Positions 20,085 through 29,335 of a DNA stretch of 34,841 bases are shown here, in pieces. The stretch comes from Acidobacteriota bacterium (GTDB taxonomy: Bacteria > Acidobacteriota > UBA6911 > RPQK01 > JADFOI01): the NCBI GenBank assembly GCA_022562935.1, contig JADFOI010000026.1, positions 1-34,841 on the forward strand. Reading direction: 5' to 3'. Position 1 is the first letter of the stretch; each line of letters begins with the position of its first letter. The position numbers and the translations under genes are program-made. The notes below the pieces were generated by a model, which ran no database searches, had not been told where the DNA came from, and worked only from the letters and a program-made list of their open reading frames with translations.

Positions 20085-20340
20085 TAGGTAGGGTCGCTCG
20101 GATGGGGCTTGCGTGTGCAGGTCGAGGAGCGAGGAGGAGGCGATGCAGGGACATCGGCGACGACAAGCGACGAAGAGATGCACCGCAACCCCCGTCCGCC
20201 CGAAAGGTTACGGCGGCACCGGGTCATCTACGGTGTTGGCGCTCCTCGACAATGTCCAGACATTGCCTGCGTCGCGCCGCCTGGCATCTGACCCGGCGAC
20301 GCCTGTAAAGCTACCTCACCTATTACTCGGACAGGTTCCT
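20068..20340. repeat. Family C inverted-repeat element
   Basis: GGAGCCTGTCCGAGTAATAGGTAGGGT ... ACCTCACCTATTACTCGGACAGGTTCCT; internal GAGGAGCGAGGAGGAGGCGATGCAGGGACATCGGCGACGAC is shared with family B. Confidence 0.85.
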
Positions 20341-20346
20341 AAGGTG

Positions 20347-20417
20347 GGAAGGGGGCAGTCACTTTGGGGTGTGTCCTTTCTGGGACTTCCAGGAGGAGAG
20401 AAGGACTGTCCCCTTCC
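20347..20417. repeat. Long imperfect stem-loop (REP/BIME-like) upstream of hslV
   Basis: GGAAGGGGGCAGTC ... GACTGTCCCCTTCC outer stem with inner CTGGGACTTCCAG hairpin. Confidence 0.65.
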
Positions 20418-20572
20418 ATAATCAACTCATCTACTTACTAAGATGTCATTGTTATCAAGAAGTTCTACAAACTCGAAGAAAGGCTTCGGGGTACGACCGC
20501 CAGCGGGTGCTAGCCGGGAGACTCGACGTTTTTGCTCGCCCCATGAGTCTTATACTATACTGGCAGGGAATC

Positions 20573-21106
20573 ATGGCAGCGCTCCGAGGGACGACGATAC
20601 TCTTGGTCAGGAGGGGCAAACAGGTGGCCCTGGCAGGGGACGGCCAGGTCAGTCTGGGAGACACCATTATCAAGAGTACAGCAAAAAAAATCCGTCGACT
20701 CCACGAGAATCAGGTCCTGGCTGGCTTCGCCGGATCAACGGCTGACGCTTTCTCTCTTTTTGCACGATTTGAGAGCAAACTGGAACAATTTCAAGGGAAC
20801 CTCCCCCGAGCCGCTGTAGAACTTGCCAAGGAGTGGCGTACCGACAAAGTGTTAAGACACCTGCACGCCCAACTGATCATTAGCGACAAGAAGCATTCCT
20901 TTTTGGTTTCCGGAGATGGCGACTTAATCGAGCCGGATGATGGAGTGATCGCCATTGGATCGGGAGGTCCCTATGCCCTGGCTGCTGCTCAGGCTCTTCT
21001 GCAATTCACCAAAATATCGGCCCAAAAAGTTGCCCTGGAGGCTCTGAAGATTGCCGGGGGGATTTGTATCTATACGAATTCCGCTATCACTGTTGAGACC
21101 CTCTGA
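20573..21106 (+). CDS. hslV: ATP-dependent protease subunit HslV (ClpQ)
   Basis: Start [72 protein letters not shown]. Confidence 0.96.
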   Translation: MAALRGTTILLVRRGKQVALAGDGQVSLGDTIIKSTAKKIRRLHENQVLAGFAGSTADAFSLFARFESKLEQFQGNLPRAAVELAKEWRTDKVLRHLHAQLIISDKKHSFLVSGDGDLIEPDDGVIAIGSGGPYALAAAQALLQFTKISAQKVALEALKIAGGICIYTNSAITVETL

Positions 21107-21108
21107 TC

Positions 21109-22542
21109 ATGACTACTTCCACCACCTCCCTTCAACCCCTGGAAAACAAACTCGCAGACAGCCCTCTCAACCTGGATGAGATGACGCCTCGCCAGATTGT
21201 GGAGGAGCTGGATCGACACGTCGTCGGTCAACGCAAAGCCAAGCGCGCAGTGGCCGTGGCCCTGAGAAATCGAGTTCGAAGACAGAAACTGAAGCCGCAA
21301 ATGGCCGAAGAGATCCAACCCAAGAACATCCTCATGATCGGATCGACAGGTGTGGGTAAAACGGAAATCGCCCGGCGGCTGGCTCGGCTAGCTAATTCTC
21401 CCTTTCTGAAAGTAGAAGCCAGTAAATTCACCGAAGTCGGTTATGTGGGCCGTGACGTGGAGTCGATTATCCGTGACCTGGTGGATATTTCGGTGGACAT
21501 GCTGCGTCAGGAAAAGATGGCCATGGTGGCCAAGAAGGCAGAGCAGAACGCCGAGGAACGGTTGCTCGATCTGCTGCTCCCCCCTTCCTCCCCCAAAAAG
21601 CGCAAAGCTCCAAAGGGCCGGAAGACCACCCCACAACGGGGTGCCCCAATACTGGACACATTCAACAAGACTCGTGAAAAACTGCGCCGTCAGCTTCGAG
21701 AGGGAAAGTTAGACCATAGAAACGTCGAGTTAGAGGTTCCAGAGCGTGGCTTCCCCTCCTTCGAGATCCTCCCAGGTCAAGGCATCGAGGACATGGACAT
21801 CAACATCAAAGACTTGTTGCCCGGTATCCTGGGGACACGGAAACGAAAGCGCAAAATGCCCGTCGAGGAAGCCATCGAGTGCCTCATTATGGAAGAGGAA
21901 TCCAGACTCATTGATATGGAACAGGTGACCCGCGAGGCCCTGGACCGGGTGGAAAACTCGGGCATCGTTTTTATCGACGAAATTGACAAGATCGCCGGAA
22001 GAGAAACGGGGCAAGGACCCGAGATCAGCCGGGAGGGAGTACAAAGAGACATCCTACCCATCATTGAGGGAACCACCGTGAGTACCCGCCACGGAATGGT
22101 TCGCACCGATCACATCCTGTTTATCGCAGCTGGTGCTTTCCATGTCTCGAAGCCCTCCGACATGATTCCCGAACTGCAAGGGAGATTTCCCGTCAGAGTG
22201 GAGATGCACTCGCTGGGCAAGGAGGACTTTATTCGAATTCTTCAGGAGCCGCAGAATGCTTTGGTCAAACAATATCGGGATCTTCTGGCCACAGAGGGCG
22301 TGCGCTTGAAATTCCTGAAGTCCGGCATCAACGAAATTGCCCATTTTGCCAGCGTCGTCAACGAGACGACTGAGAACATCGGTGCCCGTCGGTTACACAC
22401 GATCATGGAAGCACTTCTGGAGGACATCTCCTTCGATGCTCCTGATCTACCCAAGAAACAAGTGATCATCGACGCAAACTACGTGAAGGAAAAGTTGGCA
22501 AACATCGTCAAGGATCGAGATCTGTCGCGCTACATTCTGTGA
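21109..22542 (+). CDS. hslU: ATP-dependent protease ATPase subunit HslU (ClpY)
   Basis: 477 aa; [65 protein letters not shown]-terminal [10 protein letters not shown]. Confidence 0.97.
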   Translation: MTTSTTSLQPLENKLADSPLNLDEMTPRQIVEELDRHVVGQRKAKRAVAVALRNRVRRQKLKPQMAEEIQPKNILMIGSTGVGKTEIARRLARLANSPFLKVEASKFTEVGYVGRDVESIIRDLVDISVDMLRQEKMAMVAKKAEQNAEERLLDLLLPPSSPKKRKAPKGRKTTPQRGAPILDTFNKTREKLRRQLREGKLDHRNVELEVPERGFPSFEILPGQGIEDMDINIKDLLPGILGTRKRKRKMPVEEAIECLIMEEESRLIDMEQVTREALDRVENSGIVFIDEIDKIAGRETGQGPEISREGVQRDILPIIEGTTVSTRHGMVRTDHILFIAAGAFHVSKPSDMIPELQGRFPVRVEMHSLGKEDFIRILQEPQNALVKQYRDLLATEGVRLKFLKSGINEIAHFASVVNETTENIGARRLHTIMEALLEDISFDAPDLPKKQVIIDANYVKEKLANIVKDRDLSRYIL

Positions 22543-22546
22543 AAGG

Positions 22547-22581
22547 CTGACAACTGACAGTTGACAACTGACAACAGACCG
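22547..22581. repeat. Heptad array, orientation 1
   Basis: CTGACAA CTGACAG TTGACAA CTGACAA CAGACCG. Confidence 0.85.
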
Positions 22582-22653
22582 AAAAAGGCAAACCGTAAAG
22601 AATAATTCCCATTCTTGTTGGTTAAGTGGCTTTCCTCCCGGTGACGATAGAGC

Positions 22654-23679
22654 ATGCGTCCGTTAATTTCCTTAATCAGCGCCACAACTAAGGATTTGCT
22701 GTCAGCTGTTAGTTGTCAGTTGTCAGTTGTCAGCTGCCTCTGTTGTCTGTTGCTTCCCCTGGCCTCCTGCGCCAAGGTGGGGGACCCGCTTCCTCCACTG
22801 GTTAGCTATCCGGAGACGGTCACTGATCTGAAAATCGTTCAAGTCGGAGATCACTTCCAGATCGTGTTCTCCCTTCCCCCTGGGGAGATTGAACGGGTGG
22901 AAATTTACCGGCAGTGTGGAAGCAACCCCTCCCTCACTGAAGAGACTGAAGCGACGGCCCGTTTACAACGCAACCAACTCTCGCCCTACCATGAGGAAAC
23001 CCAGTTCGTATTCGAGGATAGTCCCGGCTTAGACCAGGCCTGTATCTACGGCCTTCGGTTCGCCAACAACCAGAACCGTCGCTCCCTTTTTTCGAACTTC
23101 GTACAAACGATACCTCTCCCTTCGGCACGGCCGCCGACTGCTCTCAGGTATCAGGTGCTCCAGGACCGGATCGTAGTGAACTGGGACCCTCCAACAGAGA
23201 ACATCGATGGCTCCCGGCCGCCTCAAATCGTGGGCTATCTCATGAACTCAACACATCGAGTCAGCACTGCAGAATATTCGGACCTTGAATTTCAGTTCGG
23301 AGAGGTGCAGTCTTACCGCGTGCAGAGTATTAGTCGGGATGCAAACCCCTTAATCTTGAGTCCATTCAGTAATACGCTGAAAATTATTCCCAGTGATGAG
23401 TTCCCCCCGGCAACACCTCAAAATATTACTGCTTTTGTTTTGGAGGGAAAGGTCCAAATTTTCTGGGATGAAAATAAAGAAGCCGATCTTAAAGGATACT
23501 TCCTCTATTCCGGCACGGATGTGAACCATCTCAAAAGGTCATCCTCATCGATTACGATCAATCGATACGTGGATGAATCCGTCGTCCCAGGTCAATCCTA
23601 TTACTATCAGCTCAGTGCGGTGGACCAGGTTGGAAACGAAAGTTCCAAGTCTGAACCGGTAAGTGTTACTGTACAATGA
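22654..23679 (+). CDS. Lipoprotein with fibronectin type III-like repeats
   Basis: Lipobox LLLPLASC-AKVG; repeated beta-sandwich pattern (PLVSYPETVTDLKIVQVGDHFQIVFSLP; PPTALRYQVLQDRIVVNWDPP; PPATPQNITAFVLEGKVQIFWDENKEADLKGYFLYSG). Start codon uncertain. Confidence 0.75.
   Translation: MRPLISLISATTKDLLSAVSCQLSVVSCLCCLLLPLASCAKVGDPLPPLVSYPETVTDLKIVQVGDHFQIVFSLPPGEIERVEIYRQCGSNPSLTEETEATARLQRNQLSPYHEETQFVFEDSPGLDQACIYGLRFANNQNRRSLFSNFVQTIPLPSARPPTALRYQVLQDRIVVNWDPPTENIDGSRPPQIVGYLMNSTHRVSTAEYSDLEFQFGEVQSYRVQSISRDANPLILSPFSNTLKIIPSDEFPPATPQNITAFVLEGKVQIFWDENKEADLKGYFLYSGTDVNHLKRSSSSITINRYVDESVVPGQSYYYQLSAVDQVGNESSKSEPVSVTVQ
22701..22749. repeat. Heptad array, inverse orientation to 22547-22581, inside the 5' end of the lipoprotein ORF
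   Basis: GTCAGCT GTTAGTT GTCAGTT GTCAGTT GTCAGCT GCCTCTG TTGTCTG. Confidence 0.9.
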
Positions 23680-23701
23680 AACATAAAAAAGGAGAGGTAC
23701 T

Positions 23702-24358
23702 ATGAAATTCTTTCTGGACACCGCCAATATTGAGGAAATTCGTAAAGGGGTGTCTCTGGGACTCGTGGATGGCGTTACCACGAATCCTTCCCTGCTCGCC
23801 AAAGAGGGAAGATCTCTGGAAGAAGTGGCGAGGGAGATTTTGGACCTGGTCGATGGTCCGGTGAGCCTGGAGGTGGTGTCAACCCAATCCGATGAAATCA
23901 TCTCGGAAGCACGGCAATTGGCAAAGATCCATAAGAACGTCATGGTCAAGATCCCGATGATCTCTGAAGGCCTGAAGGCTTTACACGTGGTCGCCCAAGA
24001 AGGCATTTCGGTCAATGTCACCTTAATTTTCAGTGCGACACAGGCACTTCTGGCGGCTAAAAACGGAGCAGCCATCGTCAGCCCTTTTGTAGGGCGCTTG
24101 GACGACATTGGTACCGATAGCATGGATCTGATCTCGGATATCCTGACTATCTACGACAACTACGAGTTTCCCACCGAAGTTTTAGTGGCCTCGGTTCGCC
24201 ATCCGGTACACATTCTGGAGACGGCCCGGATGGGAGCCCACATCGCCACGATGCCTTTAAAGGTCATGGAGCAACTCCTCAAGCATCCCTTGACCGACAT
24301 CGGACTGGAAAAGTTCCTGGCCGACTGGGAAAAACAGAAACAACTGGTAAGCAGCTGA
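23702..24358 (+). CDS. Transaldolase / fructose-6-phosphate aldolase-like
   Basis: 218 aa; [64 protein letters not shown]. Confidence 0.94.
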   Translation: MKFFLDTANIEEIRKGVSLGLVDGVTTNPSLLAKEGRSLEEVAREILDLVDGPVSLEVVSTQSDEIISEARQLAKIHKNVMVKIPMISEGLKALHVVAQEGISVNVTLIFSATQALLAAKNGAAIVSPFVGRLDDIGTDSMDLISDILTIYDNYEFPTEVLVASVRHPVHILETARMGAHIATMPLKVMEQLLKHPLTDIGLEKFLADWEKQKQLVSS

Positions 24359-24375
24359 AGATACCCACATGGGCT

Positions 24376-25926
24376 ATGGATGCTGACGACAAGCGCAAGG
24401 AGCTCCAACGTCGCCACCTTGAGGCGGAAGAAGGCGGCGGCAAGGAGCGAATTGAGCGTCAACACAAAGCGGGTAAGCTGACCGCTCGAGAACGAATCCA
24501 TCAACTTCTCGACGAAAACACCTTTGAGGAAATAGATAAGTTCGTCGTGCATCGGTGCACTCACCTGGGAATGGAGAAGAAAAAGATCCCAGGGGACGGC
24601 GTGATTACCGGCTACGGCAAAATTGAAGGCCGCCTGGTCTATCTTTTTTCTCAGGACTTCACCGTTTTTGGCGGCAGCCTCTCGGAGACGTACGCTGCCA
24701 AGATCTGCAAGATCCAAGACCTGGCTATGAAGATGGGTGCTCCCGTCATTGGCTTCAATGACAGTGGCGGAGCCCGTATTCAGGAAGGGGTGGTCAGCCT
24801 GGCCGGCTATGCCGATATCTTCCTACGCAACACCCTGGCCAGCGGTGTCATTCCACAAATTTCCGCCATTATGGGTCCCTGCGCTGGCGGTGCGGTCTAT
24901 TCTCCTGCCCTTACCGACTTCACATTTATGGTACACAAAACCAGTTACATGTTTATTACAGGACCCGACGTCCTCAAGGCGGTCACCCAGGAGGAAGTGA
25001 CCAAATCGGAACTGGGAGGAGCAACCACCCACACCACCATCAGCGGAGTTGCTCACTTTGCTGCCCAGAGTGAGGAAGAATGTCTGAGCCAAATTCGTGA
25101 GTTGCTCTCCTTCCTTCCCTCAAACAATATGGAAGATCCCCCTTATCAAGAGTCTGCGGACGATCCCGACCGAGTCGATCCCCAGCTGGACGAGCTGGTC
25201 CCAAGCGACCCCAACCAACCTTATGACATCAAAGAGCTCATCGTTTCGGTTATGGACGAGCATCAATTCTTTGAAGTTCAGCCTAAATTTGCTGAGAACA
25301 TCGTCGTTGGATTCGCTCGATTGAATGGATTCCCAGTGGGAATCGTCGCCAACCAACCCGCTGTTCTGGCCGGAACCCTGGACATCAACTCTTCCCTGAA
25401 GGCGGCCCGCTTCGTTCGCTTCTGTGACTGTTTCAACATTCCTCTGATCACCTTCGAAGACGTGCCCGGGTTTTTGCCCGGAATCAGACAGGAGCATGGA
25501 GGTATCATCCGATCCGGGGCCAAACTTCTCTATGCCTTTGCCGAGGCGACGGTCCCCAAGATTACCGTCATCACACGCAAAGCCTATGGAGGAGCTTACT
25601 GTGTCATGGCTTCCAAACACCTCCGCACCGACGTGAATTATGCCTTTCCCACGGCCGAAATTGCGGTGATGGGGCCACAAGGGGCCGTCGAAATCTTGTA
25701 CCGAAAAGAACTTGAGGAAAGCTCTGATCCGGAAAAATTCAAGCAGGAAAAAGTCGAAGAGTTTCGAAAGACATACGCCAATCCTTATATTGCCGCGGAG
25801 CGAGGCTATGTGGACGAGATCATTGAGCCCCGTCAGACACGAACAAAATTGATCCGTGCCCTGGAAATGACCGCCAACAAGCGCGATACCAATCCGCCCA
25901 AAAAGCACGGGAACATACCCTTGTAA
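24376..25926 (+). CDS. Acyl-CoA carboxylase carboxyltransferase (propionyl/methylmalonyl-CoA type)
   Basis: 516 aa; [107 protein letters not shown]. Confidence 0.95.
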   Translation: MDADDKRKELQRRHLEAEEGGGKERIERQHKAGKLTARERIHQLLDENTFEEIDKFVVHRCTHLGMEKKKIPGDGVITGYGKIEGRLVYLFSQDFTVFGGSLSETYAAKICKIQDLAMKMGAPVIGFNDSGGARIQEGVVSLAGYADIFLRNTLASGVIPQISAIMGPCAGGAVYSPALTDFTFMVHKTSYMFITGPDVLKAVTQEEVTKSELGGATTHTTISGVAHFAAQSEEECLSQIRELLSFLPSNNMEDPPYQESADDPDRVDPQLDELVPSDPNQPYDIKELIVSVMDEHQFFEVQPKFAENIVVGFARLNGFPVGIVANQPAVLAGTLDINSSLKAARFVRFCDCFNIPLITFEDVPGFLPGIRQEHGGIIRSGAKLLYAFAEATVPKITVITRKAYGGAYCVMASKHLRTDVNYAFPTAEIAVMGPQGAVEILYRKELEESSDPEKFKQEKVEEFRKTYANPYIAAERGYVDEIIEPRQTRTKLIRALEMTANKRDTNPPKKHGNIPL

Positions 25927-25928
25927 GA

Positions 25929-25949
25929 GCTGACAGCTGACAGCTGACA
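25929..25949. repeat. Perfect heptad triplicate GCTGACA x3
   Basis: GCTGACAGCTGACAGCTGACA between the carboxyltransferase stop and the biotin carboxylase start. Confidence 0.9.
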
Positions 25950-25968
25950 GTCGATGAAGAAAGGTTCG

Positions 25969-27483
25969 GTGTTTAAAAAACTTCTTATCGCCAATCGCGG
26001 GGAGATCGCAGTCCGGATCATTCGGGCCTGTCGGGATCTCGGCATCTCCCCGGTCGTGGTCTTTTCCGAGGCGGACCGGGAAGCTCTGCACGTTAGACTC
26101 TCCGATGAGGCGCATTTCATCGGACCCTCTCCCTCTTTGGAAAGCTACCTGGTGGTCGAAAAGATCATCGATGCGGCTCGCAAGTCAGGGGCAGAGGCCA
26201 TTCACCCCGGCTATGGGTTTCTGTCTGAGAACGAACTCTTTGCTCAAGCCTGTGAGGACTCCAAATTGGTATTCATCGGTCCTTCGACGGCTTCCATAAA
26301 GCTCATGGGCAGCAAAATCGCCAGCCGGGCGGCGGTTCAGAAAGCAGGTGTGCCCATCGTTCCCGGTACCACACGGCCTCTGCGATCCAGGGAAGACGCG
26401 TTGAAAGCGGCTTCTGAAATCGGCTACCCCATCATGCTCAAGGCCAGTGCCGGCGGCGGGGGTAAGGGCTTGCGGCTGGTCTCGAGCGAGGAGGAACTCA
26501 CCTCCCTGTATGAAACAGCAGGCAGCGAGGCCCGGGCATCCTTTAACGATTCGACCCTCTTGATCGAAAAGTACTTGATGAAACCTCGTCACATCGAGAT
26601 TCAGGTACTCGGTGATCTGAAGGGCAATGTGATCCACCTCGGCGAAAGGGAATGCTCCATCCAGCGTCGCCATCAAAAACTGGTGGAAGAAAGCCCTTCG
26701 CCCCTGGAGGACGAGGAGTTTCTAAGAAAAATCGGAGAAGCGGCCTTGGCCGTTGCCAAAACAGCCGATTATTACAATGCAGGTACGGTCGAATTTATCG
26801 TTGAGTCCGCAGAAACAGGGGAACATAAATTTTATTTCCTGGAAATGAACACCCGCCTTCAAGTGGAACATCCGGTTACCGAGCTGGTGACCGGCATTGA
26901 TCTGGTAAGCGAACAAATCCGGATTGCGGCAGGATCAAGACTGGCCTGGAGACAGGAAGAGATCCGCCCCCGGGGGACAGCGATTGAATGTCGTATCTAC
27001 GCCGAAGATCCCTATACTCATTTCTGTCCTTCGCCGGGGACCCTCACCACCTACGTTGAGCCCTCCGGGCCTGGCATCCGCACCGACAGCGGAGTATGTT
27101 CCGGTTCCACGATCCCGGTGGAATATGATCCACTCATCTCTAAGGTCATCGCCTATGGTGAAGATCGCCAACAAGCCATCCTCCGCATGCAAAGAGCACT
27201 GGGTGAATACAAAATCGGAGGGGTACGAACCACCATCCCTTTTTTCCAAGTCCTTCTCTCTCATCCCGCCTTTATTGAAGCGGACCTACACACCCATTTC
27301 ATTGACGAGCAGCAACTCATCCAACGTCTGGAAGAGGAGTCGGGAGAAAGCGACACCGTTCCCCTGATCGCTGCGGCACTCAACCACTTTTACGAAGCCC
27401 AGAAACCCAAATCCCAGGTTTACGGCAAACGCAATCTTTGGAGAAACTCCCAACACCATTCCGATCCCTTCCACAAATGGTGA
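25969..27483 (+). CDS. Biotin carboxylase subunit of acyl-CoA carboxylase
   Basis: VFKKLLIANRGEIAVRIIRACRDLGI; GYGFLSEN; KASAGGGGKGLRLV; ERECSIQRRHQKLVEE; FLEMNTRLQVEHPVTE. The track gives ATG 25954; GTG 25969 preceded by AAAGG fits the usual N-terminus better. Confidence 0.93.
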   Translation: MFKKLLIANRGEIAVRIIRACRDLGISPVVVFSEADREALHVRLSDEAHFIGPSPSLESYLVVEKIIDAARKSGAEAIHPGYGFLSENELFAQACEDSKLVFIGPSTASIKLMGSKIASRAAVQKAGVPIVPGTTRPLRSREDALKAASEIGYPIMLKASAGGGGKGLRLVSSEEELTSLYETAGSEARASFNDSTLLIEKYLMKPRHIEIQVLGDLKGNVIHLGERECSIQRRHQKLVEESPSPLEDEEFLRKIGEAALAVAKTADYYNAGTVEFIVESAETGEHKFYFLEMNTRLQVEHPVTELVTGIDLVSEQIRIAAGSRLAWRQEEIRPRGTAIECRIYAEDPYTHFCPSPGTLTTYVEPSGPGIRTDSGVCSGSTIPVEYDPLISKVIAYGEDRQQAILRMQRALGEYKIGGVRTTIPFFQVLLSHPAFIEADLHTHFIDEQQLIQRLEEESGESDTVPLIAAALNHFYEAQKPKSQVYGKRNLWRNSQHHSDPFHKW

Positions 27484-27509
27484 GCTGGAGGGGACAGCAG
27501 GAGCGAAAC

Positions 27510-27615
27510 CGTCCGCCCTGACTGCCAGTGGCTTTCGACGAGTTACGTTCCGTCGTCAGCCACCGGCTCGCCCCTACCGCGCTTACTACCAGAACCTATG
27601 AATAATCCTGGCCAG
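27510..27615. repeat. Family A inverted-repeat element, 5'-truncated copy
   Basis: CCACCGGCTCGCCCCTACC and right end CAGAACCTATGAATAATCCTGGCCAG match copy 1; no clear left end. Confidence 0.65.
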
Positions 27616-27677
27616 GGTTTACAATTCAGAGTCAGTAGTAACCCGGTCTGCGGTCTGTGGTTCAGGAGGAGTTGGGC

Positions 27678-29114
27678 ATGCAGCATACCATCAGGGACAA
27701 TTCCTTATTGTGTTTTTTCCTGTTGGTCCTCTTGTTTTGCTCACCCGGTTGTGGGCCGGCAGAGCAAACCTCCCAGTCGTCAGCGACTCCCGGGGTTATC
27801 GTCATCGAGGGGGGAACGCTGATTGATGGGACAGGTGCCCCTGCCGTTTCGGGTACCCGCATTCTGATTGAAGAGGGCCGCATTCAGGACATCGTCCAAC
27901 AGGGGGAACTGAGCATCCCGGCAGGCGCGCGCGTCATTGACGCGGCCGGCAAATACATCATCCCCGGCCTGATCGATGCTCATGTTCATTACGATATGCC
28001 CTGGCTCCATCGACTCTATCTGGCCAACGGTGTGACCACGGTTCGGGACCTGGGAAGCTCCATTGAAAGGACCCTCACGCTGCGGCAAGAGATTGCTGTG
28101 GGAAATATTCTGGCACCCAGACTGTTCGTCTCCGGACCGGGCATTAACCCGGGCTCGGTCCGGGCCATGAATCTGGGAAGCGCCAAAGAAATGGCGACCA
28201 AGCTGGTGGAAGCGGGAGTCGACGGAATCAAGGTCACCGGCTACACCACGGACGAACTCCGGGAAATCGTTGAGGTCGCCCACGCCAATGGATTAATTGT
28301 TTATGGGCACACGGGACCCAAGCGGGGAAATCGGGCTCCCGGGGCACGCCTGGCCGTGGAAGCGGGACTCGACGGAATCGAGCACGCTCTGGGAGTTCTG
28401 GAAGATGCCATGGAGAAAGCCGTCCCGGTGCCCGCCGACTACGACCCATTCGACTCCACCCATATTTTCCGCTACTGGTATGGTCGAATGTACTCGGTCG
28501 TGAATTCCGAGACAATGGATGAGCTGATCCAGTTGATGGTCAAAGAAGAGGTCTACTTTGCTCCCACACTGATCAACTTCGTTCGCAACTTTGTCCAGCG
28601 CAACACTCCCGAAGTGGATTCGGATCCCAATCTCAAGTATATCCCTGAAGATGAACCGGATCGCTTCGGACGCTTCACAGAGGAGGAGCGCCAGGATTGG
28701 AGAAAAACCATGGAGCTGATGAAGGAGGCCACTTACAAGTTTCATGAAGCCGGTGGACTCCTCATCAACGGAACGGATTCCCCTGGGGCAGCCCTTCCGG
28801 GTTGGAGTGTACACCAAGAAATGGAGCTTTTTGTGGAGGCCGGCTTAACACCTATGGCGGCGCTCCAAGCCACTACCCTGAACAACGCCAAGGTTCTCAA
28901 CAAAGAAGACGAACTGGGCACCGTCGAACCGGGTAAATACGCAGACCTGGTCATCCTTGACGCTGATCCTCTGCAAGACATTACCAATACCCAAGAGATT
29001 CACCTGGTCATTAAGGACGGTCTGGTGCTCGATCCTGCCGTCCTGCTGGAAGAGAATCTGGAACAATTCGGGGCAAGAGGGGAGCGACATTTTGATCGCC
29101 ACCAGAAAAACTAG
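27678..29114 (+). CDS. Lipoprotein amidohydrolase (imidazolonepropionase-like)
   Basis: Start MQHTIRDNSLLCFFLLVLLFCSPGCGPAEQ (lipobox SPGC); GLIDAHVHYDMPWL, GVTTVRDLGSS, KVTGYTTDELREIVEVAHANGLIVYGHTG, GTDSPGA, GTVEPGKYADLVILDADPL. AGGAGG ribosome-binding site. Confidence 0.9.
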   Translation: MQHTIRDNSLLCFFLLVLLFCSPGCGPAEQTSQSSATPGVIVIEGGTLIDGTGAPAVSGTRILIEEGRIQDIVQQGELSIPAGARVIDAAGKYIIPGLIDAHVHYDMPWLHRLYLANGVTTVRDLGSSIERTLTLRQEIAVGNILAPRLFVSGPGINPGSVRAMNLGSAKEMATKLVEAGVDGIKVTGYTTDELREIVEVAHANGLIVYGHTGPKRGNRAPGARLAVEAGLDGIEHALGVLEDAMEKAVPVPADYDPFDSTHIFRYWYGRMYSVVNSETMDELIQLMVKEEVYFAPTLINFVRNFVQRNTPEVDSDPNLKYIPEDEPDRFGRFTEEERQDWRKTMELMKEATYKFHEAGGLLINGTDSPGAALPGWSVHQEMELFVEAGLTPMAALQATTLNNAKVLNKEDELGTVEPGKYADLVILDADPLQDITNTQEIHLVIKDGLVLDPAVLLEENLEQFGARGERHFDRHQKN

Positions 29115-29304
29115 TTGGGTCATCCTGACCCTCTTGGTCCTACCGTTGATGGTCTCCGGCTGGGACATCACCGGCTATCGAGGTCCGCTGACCTGGGAGC
29201 AGGAAGAGAAGCAACGAGCTCAAGTGCAGAAGATCCATTGGCACGACAATATTGAAGATCTGGTCGTTCGCTATCGACCAAAGCCGCCAGAAAAGGAGGC
29301 TTAG
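29092..29304 (+). CDS. Small secreted/membrane protein (70 aa, TTG start)
   Basis: (M)IATRKTSWVILTLLVLPLMVSGWDITGYRGPLTWEQEEKQRAQVQKIHWHDNIEDLVVRYRPKPPEKEA; GAGGGG upstream; overlaps the end of the amidohydrolase by 23 nt. Confidence 0.6.
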   Translation: MIATRKTSWVILTLLVLPLMVSGWDITGYRGPLTWEQEEKQRAQVQKIHWHDNIEDLVVRYRPKPPEKEA

Positions 29305-29335
29305 CCATTCCGGGCACGATTCCACTACACTGCCC

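Noticed and set aside
20113-20421. 102-aa and overlapping ORFs in all three frames after yihY
   Set aside because: They lie inside the family C inverted-repeat element; Arg-rich translations reflect repeat composition, not coding.
20573-20600. HslV N-terminal extension (MAALRG before TTIL) as an anomaly
   Set aside because: Short propeptides before the catalytic Thr occur in other HslV proteins; the extended 20369 start is simply over-called.
25120-26115. 331-aa minus-strand ORF
   Set aside because: Antisense to the carboxyltransferase and biotin carboxylase genes.
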